Source of the DNA: Ectopseudomonas guguanensis
GTDB taxonomy: Bacteria > Pseudomonadota > Gammaproteobacteria > Pseudomonadales > Pseudomonadaceae
Assembly: GCF_900104265.1 (NCBI RefSeq)
Contig: NZ_FNJJ01000001.1
Span: forward strand, 136,557 to 200,556
Length of the DNA stretch: 64,000 nucleotides
Direction of reading: 5' to 3'
The stretch's first letter is position 1. Every line of letters starts with the position of its first letter. Made by a program: the position numbers and the translations under genes. Shown in pieces: positions 41,653-49,790 of this stretch. The notes beneath the pieces were generated by a model. It saw nothing but the letters and a program-made list of their open reading frames with translations, searched no databases and was not told the DNA's origin.

Positions 41653-42732
41653 ATGACCGCTCAATTGCTTAGCCCGGCTCGTCTGCATGATCTTGTTCTG
41701 CGCAACCATATGGTGATGGCGCCGATGACGCGCTCAAGGGCCGACGCTGACGGGGTGCCACGGGCATCCACGGCCATCTACTACGCCCAGCGTGCCAGTG
41801 CCGGACTGATCATCAGTGAGGCAATCAATATCTCGGCAGACGCCGTCGGAAGTCCGCTCACACCCGGCCTCTTCAGCGATAAGCAAATTGCCGCCTGGCA
41901 ACAGGTCACGTCGGCAGTGCATGAGGCAGGTGGCAAGATCTTTGCGCAGCTCTGGCACACCGGCCGGGTCGGTCATTCCAGTGTGCGTGGTGGTTTGTTA
42001 CCCGTGGCTCCGTCTGCTGTTGCGATCCAGGGCCAGCAGCATTTCACCTTGGAAGGTATGAAGGATTACGAGGTACCGCGCGCACTGACCTTTAGCGAAA
42101 TCCAGGCCGTCATCGGTGACTACCGCCGAGCCGCTGAAAACGCCAAGCGTGCGGGGTTTGACGGTGTTGAATTGCACGCCGCATTCGGCTATCTGCCGAA
42201 CCAGTTTCTCGTGGACTCGGCCAATCTGCGCACGGACGAGTACGGCGGAAGCATCGCCAAGCGCAGCCGGTTCGTGCTGGAGGTGATGCAGGCGCTGATC
42301 GAAGTTTGGGGCTCAGCTCGCGTGGGGATCAAGCTATCGCCGGTGATTCCTTTCAACAGCATGATCGACAGCGATCCGCTGGCCCTCTACAGCTACCTGC
42401 TGGGCGAATTGAACAAGCTGCAGCCTGGCTATGTGCACCTGATGCGCGCGCTGTTTCCGCTGGACAACTTCCCGCACTGGCCGCGTGACGTACTGGCAAC
42501 TTTCGGTACGCAAATTAACAGCCCATTGATTGCCAACGGTGGCTACGACGCAGCGAGCGGTGAGGCTGCTCTCAGGGCTGGCGAGGCAGCACTGGTGTCG
42601 TTCGGCACTCCGTTCGTGGCCAATCCCGACCTACCGGAGCGCTTTGCACGTGGCGCCGAACTGGCTCAAGCCGACCGCGCCACCCTATACGGCGGCGAGG
42701 ATGCGGGCTTCATTGACTATCCAAGCCTGTGA
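41653..42732 (+). CDS. Old Yellow Enzyme family alkene reductase
   Basis: A 359-residue FMN-dependent OYE-family enzyme (NemA/morphinone reductase-like) that reduces activated C=C bonds with NAD(P)H. The FMN-binding MAPMTRSRA (about 23-31), the active-site region VELHAAFGYLPNQFL, the DEYGGS segment, and the C-terminal FGTPFVANPDLPERF are present. His175 and Tyr180 are conserved, but the second substrate-binding residue, normally His or Asn, is Phe178, which should change carbonyl anchoring. It is divergent from the LysR gene and followed 11 bp later by a small membrane protein gene. Confidence 0.9.
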   Translation: MTAQLLSPARLHDLVLRNHMVMAPMTRSRADADGVPRASTAIYYAQRASAGLIISEAINISADAVGSPLTPGLFSDKQIAAWQQVTSAVHEAGGKIFAQLWHTGRVGHSSVRGGLLPVAPSAVAIQGQQHFTLEGMKDYEVPRALTFSEIQAVIGDYRRAAENAKRAGFDGVELHAAFGYLPNQFLVDSANLRTDEYGGSIAKRSRFVLEVMQALIEVWGSARVGIKLSPVIPFNSMIDSDPLALYSYLLGELNKLQPGYVHLMRALFPLDNFPHWPRDVLATFGTQINSPLIANGGYDAASGEAALRAGEAALVSFGTPFVANPDLPERFARGAELAQADRATLYGGEDAGFIDYPSL

Positions 42733-42743
42733 AGGAGGCCATC

Positions 42744-43139
42744 ATGACTCGCTCATTACTTGGTAAAGCCCTGCTTGGTTTCGCTATCGTCGCCACCGTG
42801 GCGATAGTGGCAATCGCCGATGTGTTCAATGCCACCCATCTGTTCAATCCGGATTGGCCAGGGCATGCGCGGTTTCATATAGGCATGCAGTTCACCACGC
42901 TGGTTTTGGTCAGTCTGTTTTCTCTGGTCGCACTGAAGCGTGGTCAGGTATGGGCGGCGGCATTGGCGCCAGGCAGTTTCTGGCCGGGTCTGTTCGTGGC
43001 TTACCTTATTCCCGGTACAGATGTATATGCCAGCCAGGCATTGCGTGAGATCGGAGTGCCGATCAATCTGCTGTTAGCGGCAATACTACTAGGCATCACT
43101 GCGTTTGGCATTCAACTGCAGTCCTCCAAAGAAAAATGA
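42744..43139 (+). CDS. Small four-helix membrane protein
   Basis: A 131-residue hydrophobic protein of unknown function with about four TM segments (about 5-25, 45-65, 72-92 and 104-122). It begins 11 bp after the OYE stop behind a strong AAGGAGG site, so it is probably co-transcribed with OYE under LysR control. No catalytic motif was recognised. Confidence 0.72.
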   Translation: MTRSLLGKALLGFAIVATVAIVAIADVFNATHLFNPDWPGHARFHIGMQFTTLVLVSLFSLVALKRGQVWAAALAPGSFWPGLFVAYLIPGTDVYASQALREIGVPINLLLAAILLGITAFGIQLQSSKEK

Positions 43140-43352
43140 TCATCGGCCCCAAACTGGACGATCATGTTTGCGAAGATGCTTATGACTGACCACTACTTTA
43201 CGGCGAGCACTGACCGATTAACTCAGCCGCGTAGTGCTCGATGCTCCAACTTTTGAGCACCACTATTTTGGAGTCTTTGACTGACTACCTTTAGCCGATA
43301 GCTGCCGATCCAAACCTTGCCCTGCTCCCTCCCCCACGCTACAGTCCGCTCT

Positions 43353-43440
43353 GTCACGGTCAATCCCGTGACCGGGTGTGGTAGCCCGATTCACACGAAG
43401 GCGCGGTAGCGCCATAGTCGAGAGCAGGCGCTTTTTTTGT
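43353..43440 (+). promoter_or_regulatory. Immunity-type leader: upstream target site (seqA-like) and hairpins
   Basis: The leader has hairpins GTCACGG/CCGTGAC (43353-43371) and GGCGC-GGTA-GCGCC (43400-43413), then GGCGC-T7-GTGCC at its end. Between the first two lie GTGGTAG (43378-43384) and CACGAAGG (43394-43401), perfectly complementary to two segments of the downstream 76-nt RNA. This copies the seqA / CI-RNA / seqC layout of phage P4. The rest of 43140-43352 shows nothing recognisable. Confidence 0.6.
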
Positions 43441-43465
43441 GCCCGCTGTTTTCTCGCGCATTTAT

Positions 43466-43541
43466 GGCGGGCCGTGTGAGGCAGGCTTCGGCCTGGCCGG
43501 CGTCCTTCGTGGGTCGGTCTACCACCCTTGCACGGTCCGCC
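43466..43541 (+). ncRNA. C4/CI-type antisense immunity RNA
   Basis: A 76-nt segment closed by a 12-bp stem (43466-43477 with 43530-43541, two G-U pairs). Inside are a CAGGC-UUCG-GCCUG hairpin (43482-43495) and a second arm. Segments 43503-43512 and 43519-43525 are perfectly complementary to downstream sites 43583-43592 and 43552-43558, and nearly as well to upstream 43394-43401 and 43378-43384. The length matches the about 77-nt C4 RNA of phages P1/P7. Function is inferred from architecture. Confidence 0.65.
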
Positions 43542-43549
43542 TCCATATC

Positions 43550-43593
43550 GTGTGGTAGCGAATGGAAAGCGGCTCCTTAAATCCACGAAGGAG
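43550..43593 (+). promoter_or_regulatory. Antisense target covering a ribosome binding site (a'/b' or seqC-like)
   Basis: GTGGTAG (43552-43558) and CCACGAAGGA (43583-43592) are perfect complements of the antisense RNA. The second includes most of the AAGGAG site (43588-43593) for the 30-codon ORF at 43604. Pairing would therefore hide the ribosome binding site, as C4 does for the orf ahead of icd and ant. Confidence 0.6.
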
Positions 43594-43603
43594 CATAAGG
43601 AAA

Positions 43604-43696
43604 ATGCGCTATCCCCCTTTTACCCAAGGGCTCCGCCCTGGGCTGTTGGCTGTCATGTCCACTTCCGTTCTGGAGGTGCTGCATGACCAGGTCTGA
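43604..43696 (+). CDS. 30-codon leader ORF
   Basis: A 30-residue ORF beginning MRYPPFTQGLRPGLL and ending at TGA (43694-43696). It has AAGGAG 10 bp upstream and overlaps the next ORF's ATG (43683) in another frame, suggesting translational coupling. It occupies the place of the small leader ORF in C4-regulated phage loci. The peptide itself may have no function beyond control. Confidence 0.55.
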   Translation: MRYPPFTQGLRPGLLAVMSTSVLEVLHDQV

Positions 43697-43925
43697 ATCC
43701 GTCGTTATCCCCTTCCCCACGCCTCGCAATCCCTTGCATAGCCATATCGCGGACGAGTGCCCGCCCCAGGCGGCGGCCGAATATCGGGCGGCGCTGCTGG
43801 CCAAGTTGCTAAGGCGCTTGCCGGAGGCAGAGCTGTCGAATACCGGCAGCGCGCTGTTGAGCGAGTTGATCGTGCTCTATCGCCAGGCCATCGCGCTGGC
43901 CAGCGGGAGGGTCGAGCATGATTGA
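43683..43925 (+). CDS. Orphan hypothetical protein downstream of immunity leader
   Basis: An 80-residue protein starting MTRSESVVIPFPTPRNPLH, with two helical segments (about 28-46 and 55-78). GGAGGTGCTGC precedes the ATG, which lies inside the end of the 30-codon ORF. It overlaps the following gene by 8 bases. Not recognised; by position it would be the product released when antisense control is lifted. Confidence 0.6.
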   Translation: MTRSESVVIPFPTPRNPLHSHIADECPPQAAAEYRAALLAKLLRRLPEAELSNTGSALLSELIVLYRQAIALASGRVEHD

Positions 43926-44220
43926 GCCGCAACGTTACCTCACCCGTCTGCCCGCCCATGACGGTCACCCAGGCGCGGAGTTCGGCTGGAACGAGCAGAA
44001 CCAGGAGAGCTTCTTACACGGCGTGCAGCAGGCGCAGGCCTGGCTGGATGACGCCAACAGTGGCTGGCTTTGGGCCAACCTGCTGCTGGAGCGGCAGCTG
44101 TTCCCGCCGGGCGCACAGCGCCATGCCTTCGAGTTGGGCTTTCTCAGCCGCATCCACCAACGCCTGTGTTCGCCGCTCGGTGGCGGGCATCTGGCCAGGC
44201 GCACGGAGCTGCAGTTGTAA
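43918..44220 (+). CDS. Orphan hypothetical protein, second gene of the cassette
   Basis: A 100-residue soluble protein starting MIEPQRYLTRLPAHDGHPGAE, rich in Trp, Leu and Gln, and overlapping the previous ORF by 8 bases. No family recognised. Its coupling to the previous ORF suggests a two-gene unit under the antisense leader. The following 167 bp (44221-44387) show no gene. Confidence 0.6.
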   Translation: MIEPQRYLTRLPAHDGHPGAEFGWNEQNQESFLHGVQQAQAWLDDANSGWLWANLLLERQLFPPGAQRHAFELGFLSRIHQRLCSPLGGGHLARRTELQL

Positions 44221-44387
44221 CTGGGCCTGGAAGCCGGGTGGGCAAGGTTGCTTGCCCATCCGGCTTGCACCTGCACCCGTTCGCCGGAGAAAAACACTGA
44301 ATACCTGGCACGCCCGCAGTCTAAAGCCTCACTCCCCTGGCAGCCGTTGGGCCGGGTAGCGAAGCCCCCGACAGTCGAGCAAAGGCG

Positions 44388-44933
44388 ATGAAAACCTCGC
44401 GAATCATTACTTCCGAAACCCATGGTGCGCAGCGTGAGCAGCAGGCGGAGCTGATGATCTTCGGTACGCCGAAGGAGCGGCTCGATTTCTACCGGCGGGA
44501 AATTCAGTACGAGACCAGCCTGCTGGCCGGACGCACCAATGCCTATCTGACGGCGCAGTCGTTTCTGGTGATCGCCTATGCGTCGTCCATGGCCAACTCG
44601 AACGAAGACTGGGGAGCGGTGTTCACCCTGGTGGTGCCGGCGCTGTTCACGCTGCTGGGCATCATCAGTTCGCTGCACGCCTGGCCGGGCATCAGGGCCT
44701 CCGCGACGATCATCGAGCACTGGCACTACAAGCAGGAACAGTTGCTGCGCAGCGATCCCGAGTTCGGCCATGCCTATGACGACTCGCCGCTGTTCAGCGA
44801 GCAGGAGGCCAGCCGGGAGAGCACCTACAAGTCGCTGCTGTTCTTCCTGCGCTCGCCCTGGCTGTTCATCGTGTTCTGGAGCGCGCTGGGCGTGTTCTCC
44901 ATCTGGTTGCAGCTGCCCTCGGCGAATCTGTGA
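44388..44933 (+). CDS. Conserved-type membrane protein of unknown function
   Basis: A 181-residue protein with a cytoplasmic N-terminal helix (about 15-50), two close TM segments (about 55-72 and 80-102), a soluble loop, and a third TM near the C-terminus (about 155-175). The layout resembles small RipA- or SLATT-like membrane proteins, but no signature is clear enough to name a family. It lies downstream of the orphan cassette; a functional link is unproven. Confidence 0.65.
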   Translation: MKTSRIITSETHGAQREQQAELMIFGTPKERLDFYRREIQYETSLLAGRTNAYLTAQSFLVIAYASSMANSNEDWGAVFTLVVPALFTLLGIISSLHAWPGIRASATIIEHWHYKQEQLLRSDPEFGHAYDDSPLFSEQEASRESTYKSLLFFLRSPWLFIVFWSALGVFSIWLQLPSANL

Positions 44934-45079
44934 GGCCGCCGCGACAGGCCTGATGGCAGCCAGCGCCGGCCAATCTGTTCGAACTTCTGCTTCTTGCGCC
45001 TTTCAATCCTGATACATGCCGCGTTGACCAACGCGACCATTCACTGCGCCCGTGCGGCGCATCAGCGGAGGTATCGATC

Positions 45080-45640
45080 ATGAGTTCGAATCTGCAAGGT
45101 AGAAAGGTGCTGTTCATCACCGCCAACATCGGCATCGAGCGCGACGAGCTGCTCAAGCCGATGCAGGCGCTGAAGGATCAGGGTGCGAGCGTCACTCATG
45201 CCAGCGTCGAGGGCGGTGAGGCCGAAACCTGGCTGAACGACAGCGAGAAGGACGTTACCGTGCAGTCCGACACCCAGCTCAAGGGGCTCAGCGCCGCGGA
45301 CTACGACCTGCTGGTGATCCCTGGCGGCACGGTGAATGCCGACAACCTGCGCCAGGACAAAGACGCGCAGCGTCTGGTGCAGGAGTTTCGCGATGCCGGC
45401 AAGACGGTCGCGGCGATCTGCCATGGCCCCTGGCTGCTGATCGACGCCGGCGTGGTGCCGGGCAAGGTGTTGACCTCGTATGCCAGCGTGCGCCTGGACC
45501 TGGCCAACGCCGGTGCGGACTGGGTGGACGCCGAGGTGAAGGTGTGCCCGGGGCAGGACTGGACGTTGATCACCTCTCGCACACCGGACGACATTCCGGC
45601 GTTCAACGAGGCGATCAGCCAGGCGCTGCGCGCGGCTTGA
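45080..45640 (+). CDS. DJ-1/PfpI family protein
   Basis: A 186-residue type-1 glutamine-amidotransferase-like protein. The nucleophile elbow has Cys114 in AICHGPWLL, with the preceding acidic Glu in NIGIERDELL and a PGG turn (VIPGGTVNAD). Relatives include PfpI/YhbO, chaperone- or deglycase-like proteins tied to stress. GGAGG lies just upstream of the ATG. It is convergent with the diguanylate cyclase gene, 12 bp apart. Confidence 0.88.
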   Translation: MSSNLQGRKVLFITANIGIERDELLKPMQALKDQGASVTHASVEGGEAETWLNDSEKDVTVQSDTQLKGLSAADYDLLVIPGGTVNADNLRQDKDAQRLVQEFRDAGKTVAAICHGPWLLIDAGVVPGKVLTSYASVRLDLANAGADWVDAEVKVCPGQDWTLITSRTPDDIPAFNEAISQALRAA

Positions 45641-45652
45641 TCGCGGCAGCGA

Positions 45653-47428
45653 TCAATGGTGCTCGATGCGGTTTCGCCCGCCGCGCTTGGCGCAGTACAG
45701 GGCGATATCGCTGCGCGACAGTGCGGCCTCGACGCTGGCATCGCCGGCATCGAGCAAGGAGATGCCGACGCTGACGGCCAGGTAGATGGACTCTCCGGCA
45801 TGCTGGATCGCTGCTCTAGCAAGCTCCTGCTGGATACGCGTGGCGAAGTGCATGGCCTTGTCCAGGTTCGCCTCGCTGAGCACCACGGCGAACTCCTCGC
45901 CGCCCAGGCGCCCGGCCGTGTCGGTCTTGCGCAGCTGGCTGCGGAGAATCCCGGCAAAGTGGCGCAGGGCCTGATCGCCGACGTTGTGCCCCCAGCGATC
46001 GTTGATGGTCTTGAAGTAGTCCAGATCGAACATCAGGATCGCCGCACTCTGCTCGGGGTTGCGCTGCAGGCGGGCCAGTTCGGCTTCGAGCTGACGCATG
46101 AAATGCCGGCGGTTGGCGAGCTGGGTCAGGAAATCGGTGGTGGCGAAGGCCTGCAGCTCGGCCTCGATCTGCTTGCGTTCGGTCACATCGGTGAGAAAGC
46201 CGTACCAGGTCACGCTGCCATTCTCTTCGCGGCGTGGCCGGGCTTCCCCCTGGCACCAGGTGATCTCGCGCCCCGGCACCTGCACGCGAAACTCCAGATG
46301 CCAGGGCAGCAGGTCCTCGGCAGAACGCGCGAAGGAGTCGATGAAGGCCTGGCGGTCGTCCGGGTGGACGATGTTCGCCAGCGCCTGGGCATCCTCCATC
46401 AGTTGCATGGCACTGAGGCCGCAAACGGCCTGCGCGCCGGCGCTGACGTAGGTGAAGGCCGAAGCGCCACCGGCTTGTCTGCGGTACTGGAAGACCATGC
46501 CGGGAATCTCGTTGGTCAGATCGGTCATCAGGGCGACGCTCTGTTGCACCTGCTCCGACAGCCGGCGCATGGCGGTGATGTCGGTGGTGGTGCCGATCAT
46601 GCGCAGCGGCCTGCCCTGTTTGTCGCGCTCGACCACCTTGCCGCGGCTGCACACCCACTTGTACTGGCCATCGCGGCAGCGCAGCCGATGCTCGACCTCA
46701 TAGGCCGCGGTGCGCTGATCCAGATGCGCCTGGATGGTCGCGCGGACGTAGTCCAGGTCGGCCGGGTGCACGCGGGTGTAGCTCTCTTCGATGCGATTGC
46801 CGATTTCATGCTCGGCGTAACCGAGCAGGGCCTTCCAGCCGCTGGAGTAGTGAATTTCACCGGTGGCGACGTTGCGGTCCCAGATGCCGGTGCCGCTGCC
46901 GGCGATGGCCAGCGCCATGCGCCGCTCGCTCTCGCGCAGGGCCGCGATCTCGTGGCGCTGCTGGGCGTCGTCAGCCTCGCGCGTCAGCAGGTCCAGCGCC
47001 AGGGTGGCGAAATCCTGCAGGGCCTGGCGCTGACCGGCATCCAGTTCACGCGGCCGGCTATCGAGCAGGTACAGGGCGCCGAGCCTGCGCCCCTGGCTCG
47101 CCAGAGGGTAATGCGCGATCAGCTGCGGGGAGCTGCCCGGCGGGCTCGTCTGCTGGCCCGGGCCAGGATGGAGCGTTTCACTGGCGTCCTCGGCCTCGAC
47201 GATCTGCGCCCGCTGCAGTTCGCCGAGGGCGGAGCTGGCCAGGATGCGCCGCGCGCTCCCCGTGCCGGTCACGAGCACGGCAGTCAGCGCGAAGTGCCGG
47301 CCGATCAGGCGCAAAAGCCCGTCGAACCGCTCATCGTTGGCGCTGATAGACACATTGGTCGAACACAGGGGCTGCATAGGCATTGTGTCAGGCAAGGATG
47401 GAAACGCTGCCTGATATTGATACGCCAT
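45653..47428 (-). CDS. GAF-PAS-PAS-GGDEF diguanylate cyclase
   Basis: A protein of about 591 residues. Domains in order are an N-terminal GAF-like sensor (about 25-170), two PAS domains (about 180-310 and 315-430; the first has WDRNVATGEIHYSSGWKALLGY), then GGDEF (about 435-590). The active-site GGEEF motif (near residue 510) is intact, and an RKTD I-site lies five residues before it, so product inhibition by c-di-GMP is expected. No EAL or TM is seen. The start is uncertain; 47383 (MPMQPL) is an alternative. It is divergent from the TonB receptor. Confidence 0.9.
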   Translation of the reverse strand: MAYQYQAAFPSLPDTMPMQPLCSTNVSISANDERFDGLLRLIGRHFALTAVLVTGTGSARRILASSALGELQRAQIVEAEDASETLHPGPGQQTSPPGSSPQLIAHYPLASQGRRLGALYLLDSRPRELDAGQRQALQDFATLALDLLTREADDAQQRHEIAALRESERRMALAIAGSGTGIWDRNVATGEIHYSSGWKALLGYAEHEIGNRIEESYTRVHPADLDYVRATIQAHLDQRTAAYEVEHRLRCRDGQYKWVCSRGKVVERDKQGRPLRMIGTTTDITAMRRLSEQVQQSVALMTDLTNEIPGMVFQYRRQAGGASAFTYVSAGAQAVCGLSAMQLMEDAQALANIVHPDDRQAFIDSFARSAEDLLPWHLEFRVQVPGREITWCQGEARPRREENGSVTWYGFLTDVTERKQIEAELQAFATTDFLTQLANRRHFMRQLEAELARLQRNPEQSAAILMFDLDYFKTINDRWGHNVGDQALRHFAGILRSQLRKTDTAGRLGGEEFAVVLSEANLDKAMHFATRIQQELARAAIQHAGESIYLAVSVGISLLDAGDASVEAALSRSDIALYCAKRGGRNRIEHH

Positions 47429-47558
47429 TAATGTGTCGGCGTCTAATCGTTCACGGTCTGGATACCGGATTGCCGCAAAGCCCTTGCCACAAGCCGCTCT
47501 ATCTCGAGCCTTCTGGGGCTCACATCGCAGCTCAGCGGGGTGATCCTGCAGCAGCAAA

Positions 47559-47575
47559 ACGTTATGATATAACGT
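47559..47575. promoter_or_regulatory. Zur-like palindrome upstream of TonB receptor
   Basis: ACGTTAT-GAT-ATAACGT is a 17-bp inverted repeat with perfect 7-bp arms, matching the GTTAT-N3-ATAAC core of gammaproteobacterial Zur boxes. It lies about 85 bp before the receptor start. It suggests repression by zinc-loaded Zur; it could also influence the divergent cyclase gene. Confidence 0.65.
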
Positions 47576-47660
47576 CATTTTCGAGACCACAGATCGGTCC
47601 GCCCCAGGCAACCGTGCGCAACAACCTCCCCTGAAGAAGAACGCAACCTTAGGAATACCT

Positions 47661-49709
47661 ATGAAAGCCACCTCGGCCTCCCTCGCCGTCATGACCGCGC
47701 TGGTCACCCCGCCGATTCACGCAGCCTCGTCCAACTCCACCGTCTCGCTCGGCTCGGTCTACGTCACCCCCGAGGCCAAAGGCGCGCTGCGCACCGACAG
47801 CATCCTGACCTCGGTGGACATCATGGGCAGTGACAGAATCGAGGACAAAACCGTGATGAACAGCTGGGAGCTTGTAGGCCAGATGCCCGGCATCCAGCTG
47901 ACCGAGACGCGCATGGGCGCCGAATCGGGCAAGGTGACCTTCCGCGCCTTCAACGGCGAGGGTTATATCAACGGCATCAAGACCCTGATCGACGGTGTGC
48001 CGAGCAACGTCAACAGCGGCAACCAGCGTTTCATCGACATGATCTTCCCGCTGGAGCTGGACTACATCGAGGTGGTGCGCGGCACCAACGACCCGCGCTA
48101 CGGCCTGCACAACATTGGCGGCAACATCAACTTCGTCACCCGTCAGGGCGGCAACTACACCGATGGCCGCCTGACCTATGGCAGCTTCAACACCCGCGAA
48201 TTCCAGCTGGCGGTCGGCCACGAGGAAGGCAATTTCGCGCAGAACTATTTCCTGGCCAAGCAGGACTCCGACGGCTTCCGCGACCACAGCGACTCCAACA
48301 AATACTCACTGGGCGGCAAGTGGTTCGTCACCGATGACGAGCAGACCATGAAGCTCGGTGTGGTCGCCCGCCTCTATCATCATGAGGCCGAGGAGCCGGG
48401 CTTTCTCACCGCCCGGCAACTGGCCGCCAGCCGCACGCAGTCGCCAGCGAAGAACGCCAACGACGGCGACGACCGCGACATGAAGCACCTCAGCGGGCAT
48501 GCCGACTTTCAGCCCAGCGACGGCCTGAGCCTGAGCAACAAGCTGTACTACAACAGCTACGACGATGACCGCACCGTGACCTTCACCGACTACCCGGTCG
48601 GCAACGCCCCACGCCAGCGCCGCCAGTGGCAGGAACGGCAGACCGGTATGCTGAGCAACCTGACCTGGCGCGCCCACGAGATGCTCACACTCGATGGTGG
48701 CGTCAACTACGAGCAGCAGAACAACGAGTACCGCCGCTATCGCTACAACTTCGGCATCCCCACCGACTTCGACGCGCCGCCGGCGCGCACGCAGAACGAT
48801 GACAGCTACACGCTGTACAACACGGGTGCCTACGCTCAGGCGATCATCCAGCCCATCGAAAAACTGAAGATCATCCCGGCCTACCGGGTGGACAAGTTTT
48901 CCGGCAACACCGAGTTGCTGAGCGGTGAGAAGGCCAAGCTGCAGGACTACGGCTGGATCGAGCAACCCAAACTCAGCGTGGTGTACAGCGTCACGCCGGA
49001 CGTCAACGTCTATGCCAACTGGGGCCGTACCTTCCAGATTCTCACGGGGTCGGAGGGGCCGGCGTACCTGACCGCCGGCCAGACTGCGTACAAGCCCTCG
49101 ATCAACACCGGCAAGGAAGTGGGGGTGAAGTTCAAGCCCTTCGCCGGCTCCGAGGCGCGCATCGCCGTGTGGCAGCAGGATGCTACCGACGAGGTTTCCA
49201 ACATGCCTGCCACCGGTACCACCGTCGGCCTTGGCGAAACCCGGCGGCGCGGCATCGACATGCAGCTCAGCGCGCAACTGAACCAGCAATGGACGGTATG
49301 GGGCTCGCACGCCATCCAGCAGGCCAAGGTGCGCAGTGCCTTCACTGACGGCGGTCGCTCCCTGGCGGGCAACGAGGTGATCTCCACCCCGCGCTACATC
49401 AGCAATGCCGGCGTCGACTATCAGTTCAACGACGCCTGGCGCTTCGGCCTGCAGGCGCGCGCCCAGGGCGATTACTACATTGATACGCTCAACGAACAGG
49501 GCAAGTACGGCGGCTTCGCCGTGCTGGACGCCAACGTGCGCTATCAGGTGTCGGCGACCACCAGCCTCGACCTGCAGCTGAAGAACCTGACCGACCGCGA
49601 GTACGAGTACGTGTGGTTCGACAACTTCTTCTGGGGCGGTGACGACCAGCCGATGTTCTCCCCGGCGCCGGGCCGCTCGGCCTATGTGTCGGTGAACATG
49701 AAGTTGTAA
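47661..49709 (+). CDS. TonB-dependent outer-membrane receptor
   Basis: A 682-residue receptor. A signal peptide ends near HAA (about residue 22). A TonB-box-like TVSLGSVYVTPE comes next, followed by the plug domain (about 45-160; MPGIQLTETRMGAESGKVTFRAF, VVRGTNDPRYGLHNIGGNINFVTRQ) and a 22-strand-type barrel ending YVSVNMKL. The ligand is unknown, but the Zur-like operator suggests a zinc or zincophore role, as for several P. aeruginosa receptors. A C-terminal Phe is absent; the final residue is Leu. Confidence 0.92.
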   Translation: MKATSASLAVMTALVTPPIHAASSNSTVSLGSVYVTPEAKGALRTDSILTSVDIMGSDRIEDKTVMNSWELVGQMPGIQLTETRMGAESGKVTFRAFNGEGYINGIKTLIDGVPSNVNSGNQRFIDMIFPLELDYIEVVRGTNDPRYGLHNIGGNINFVTRQGGNYTDGRLTYGSFNTREFQLAVGHEEGNFAQNYFLAKQDSDGFRDHSDSNKYSLGGKWFVTDDEQTMKLGVVARLYHHEAEEPGFLTARQLAASRTQSPAKNANDGDDRDMKHLSGHADFQPSDGLSLSNKLYYNSYDDDRTVTFTDYPVGNAPRQRRQWQERQTGMLSNLTWRAHEMLTLDGGVNYEQQNNEYRRYRYNFGIPTDFDAPPARTQNDDSYTLYNTGAYAQAIIQPIEKLKIIPAYRVDKFSGNTELLSGEKAKLQDYGWIEQPKLSVVYSVTPDVNVYANWGRTFQILTGSEGPAYLTAGQTAYKPSINTGKEVGVKFKPFAGSEARIAVWQQDATDEVSNMPATGTTVGLGETRRRGIDMQLSAQLNQQWTVWGSHAIQQAKVRSAFTDGGRSLAGNEVISTPRYISNAGVDYQFNDAWRFGLQARAQGDYYIDTLNEQGKYGGFAVLDANVRYQVSATTSLDLQLKNLTDREYEYVWFDNFFWGGDDQPMFSPAPGRSAYVSVNMKL

Positions 49710-49790
49710 CGCCGGAGCCGTTCGGAGGAGGCGCCGAAACCCGGCCCGCACAGCAAGACATAGAACGTAGGGTGCGCCGTGCGCACCAGG

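Noticed and set aside
43263-43586. 107-codon minus-strand frame across the immunity leader
   Set aside because: It covers structured RNA elements, has a biased composition and would have no ribosome binding site. The RNA structure explains the region better.
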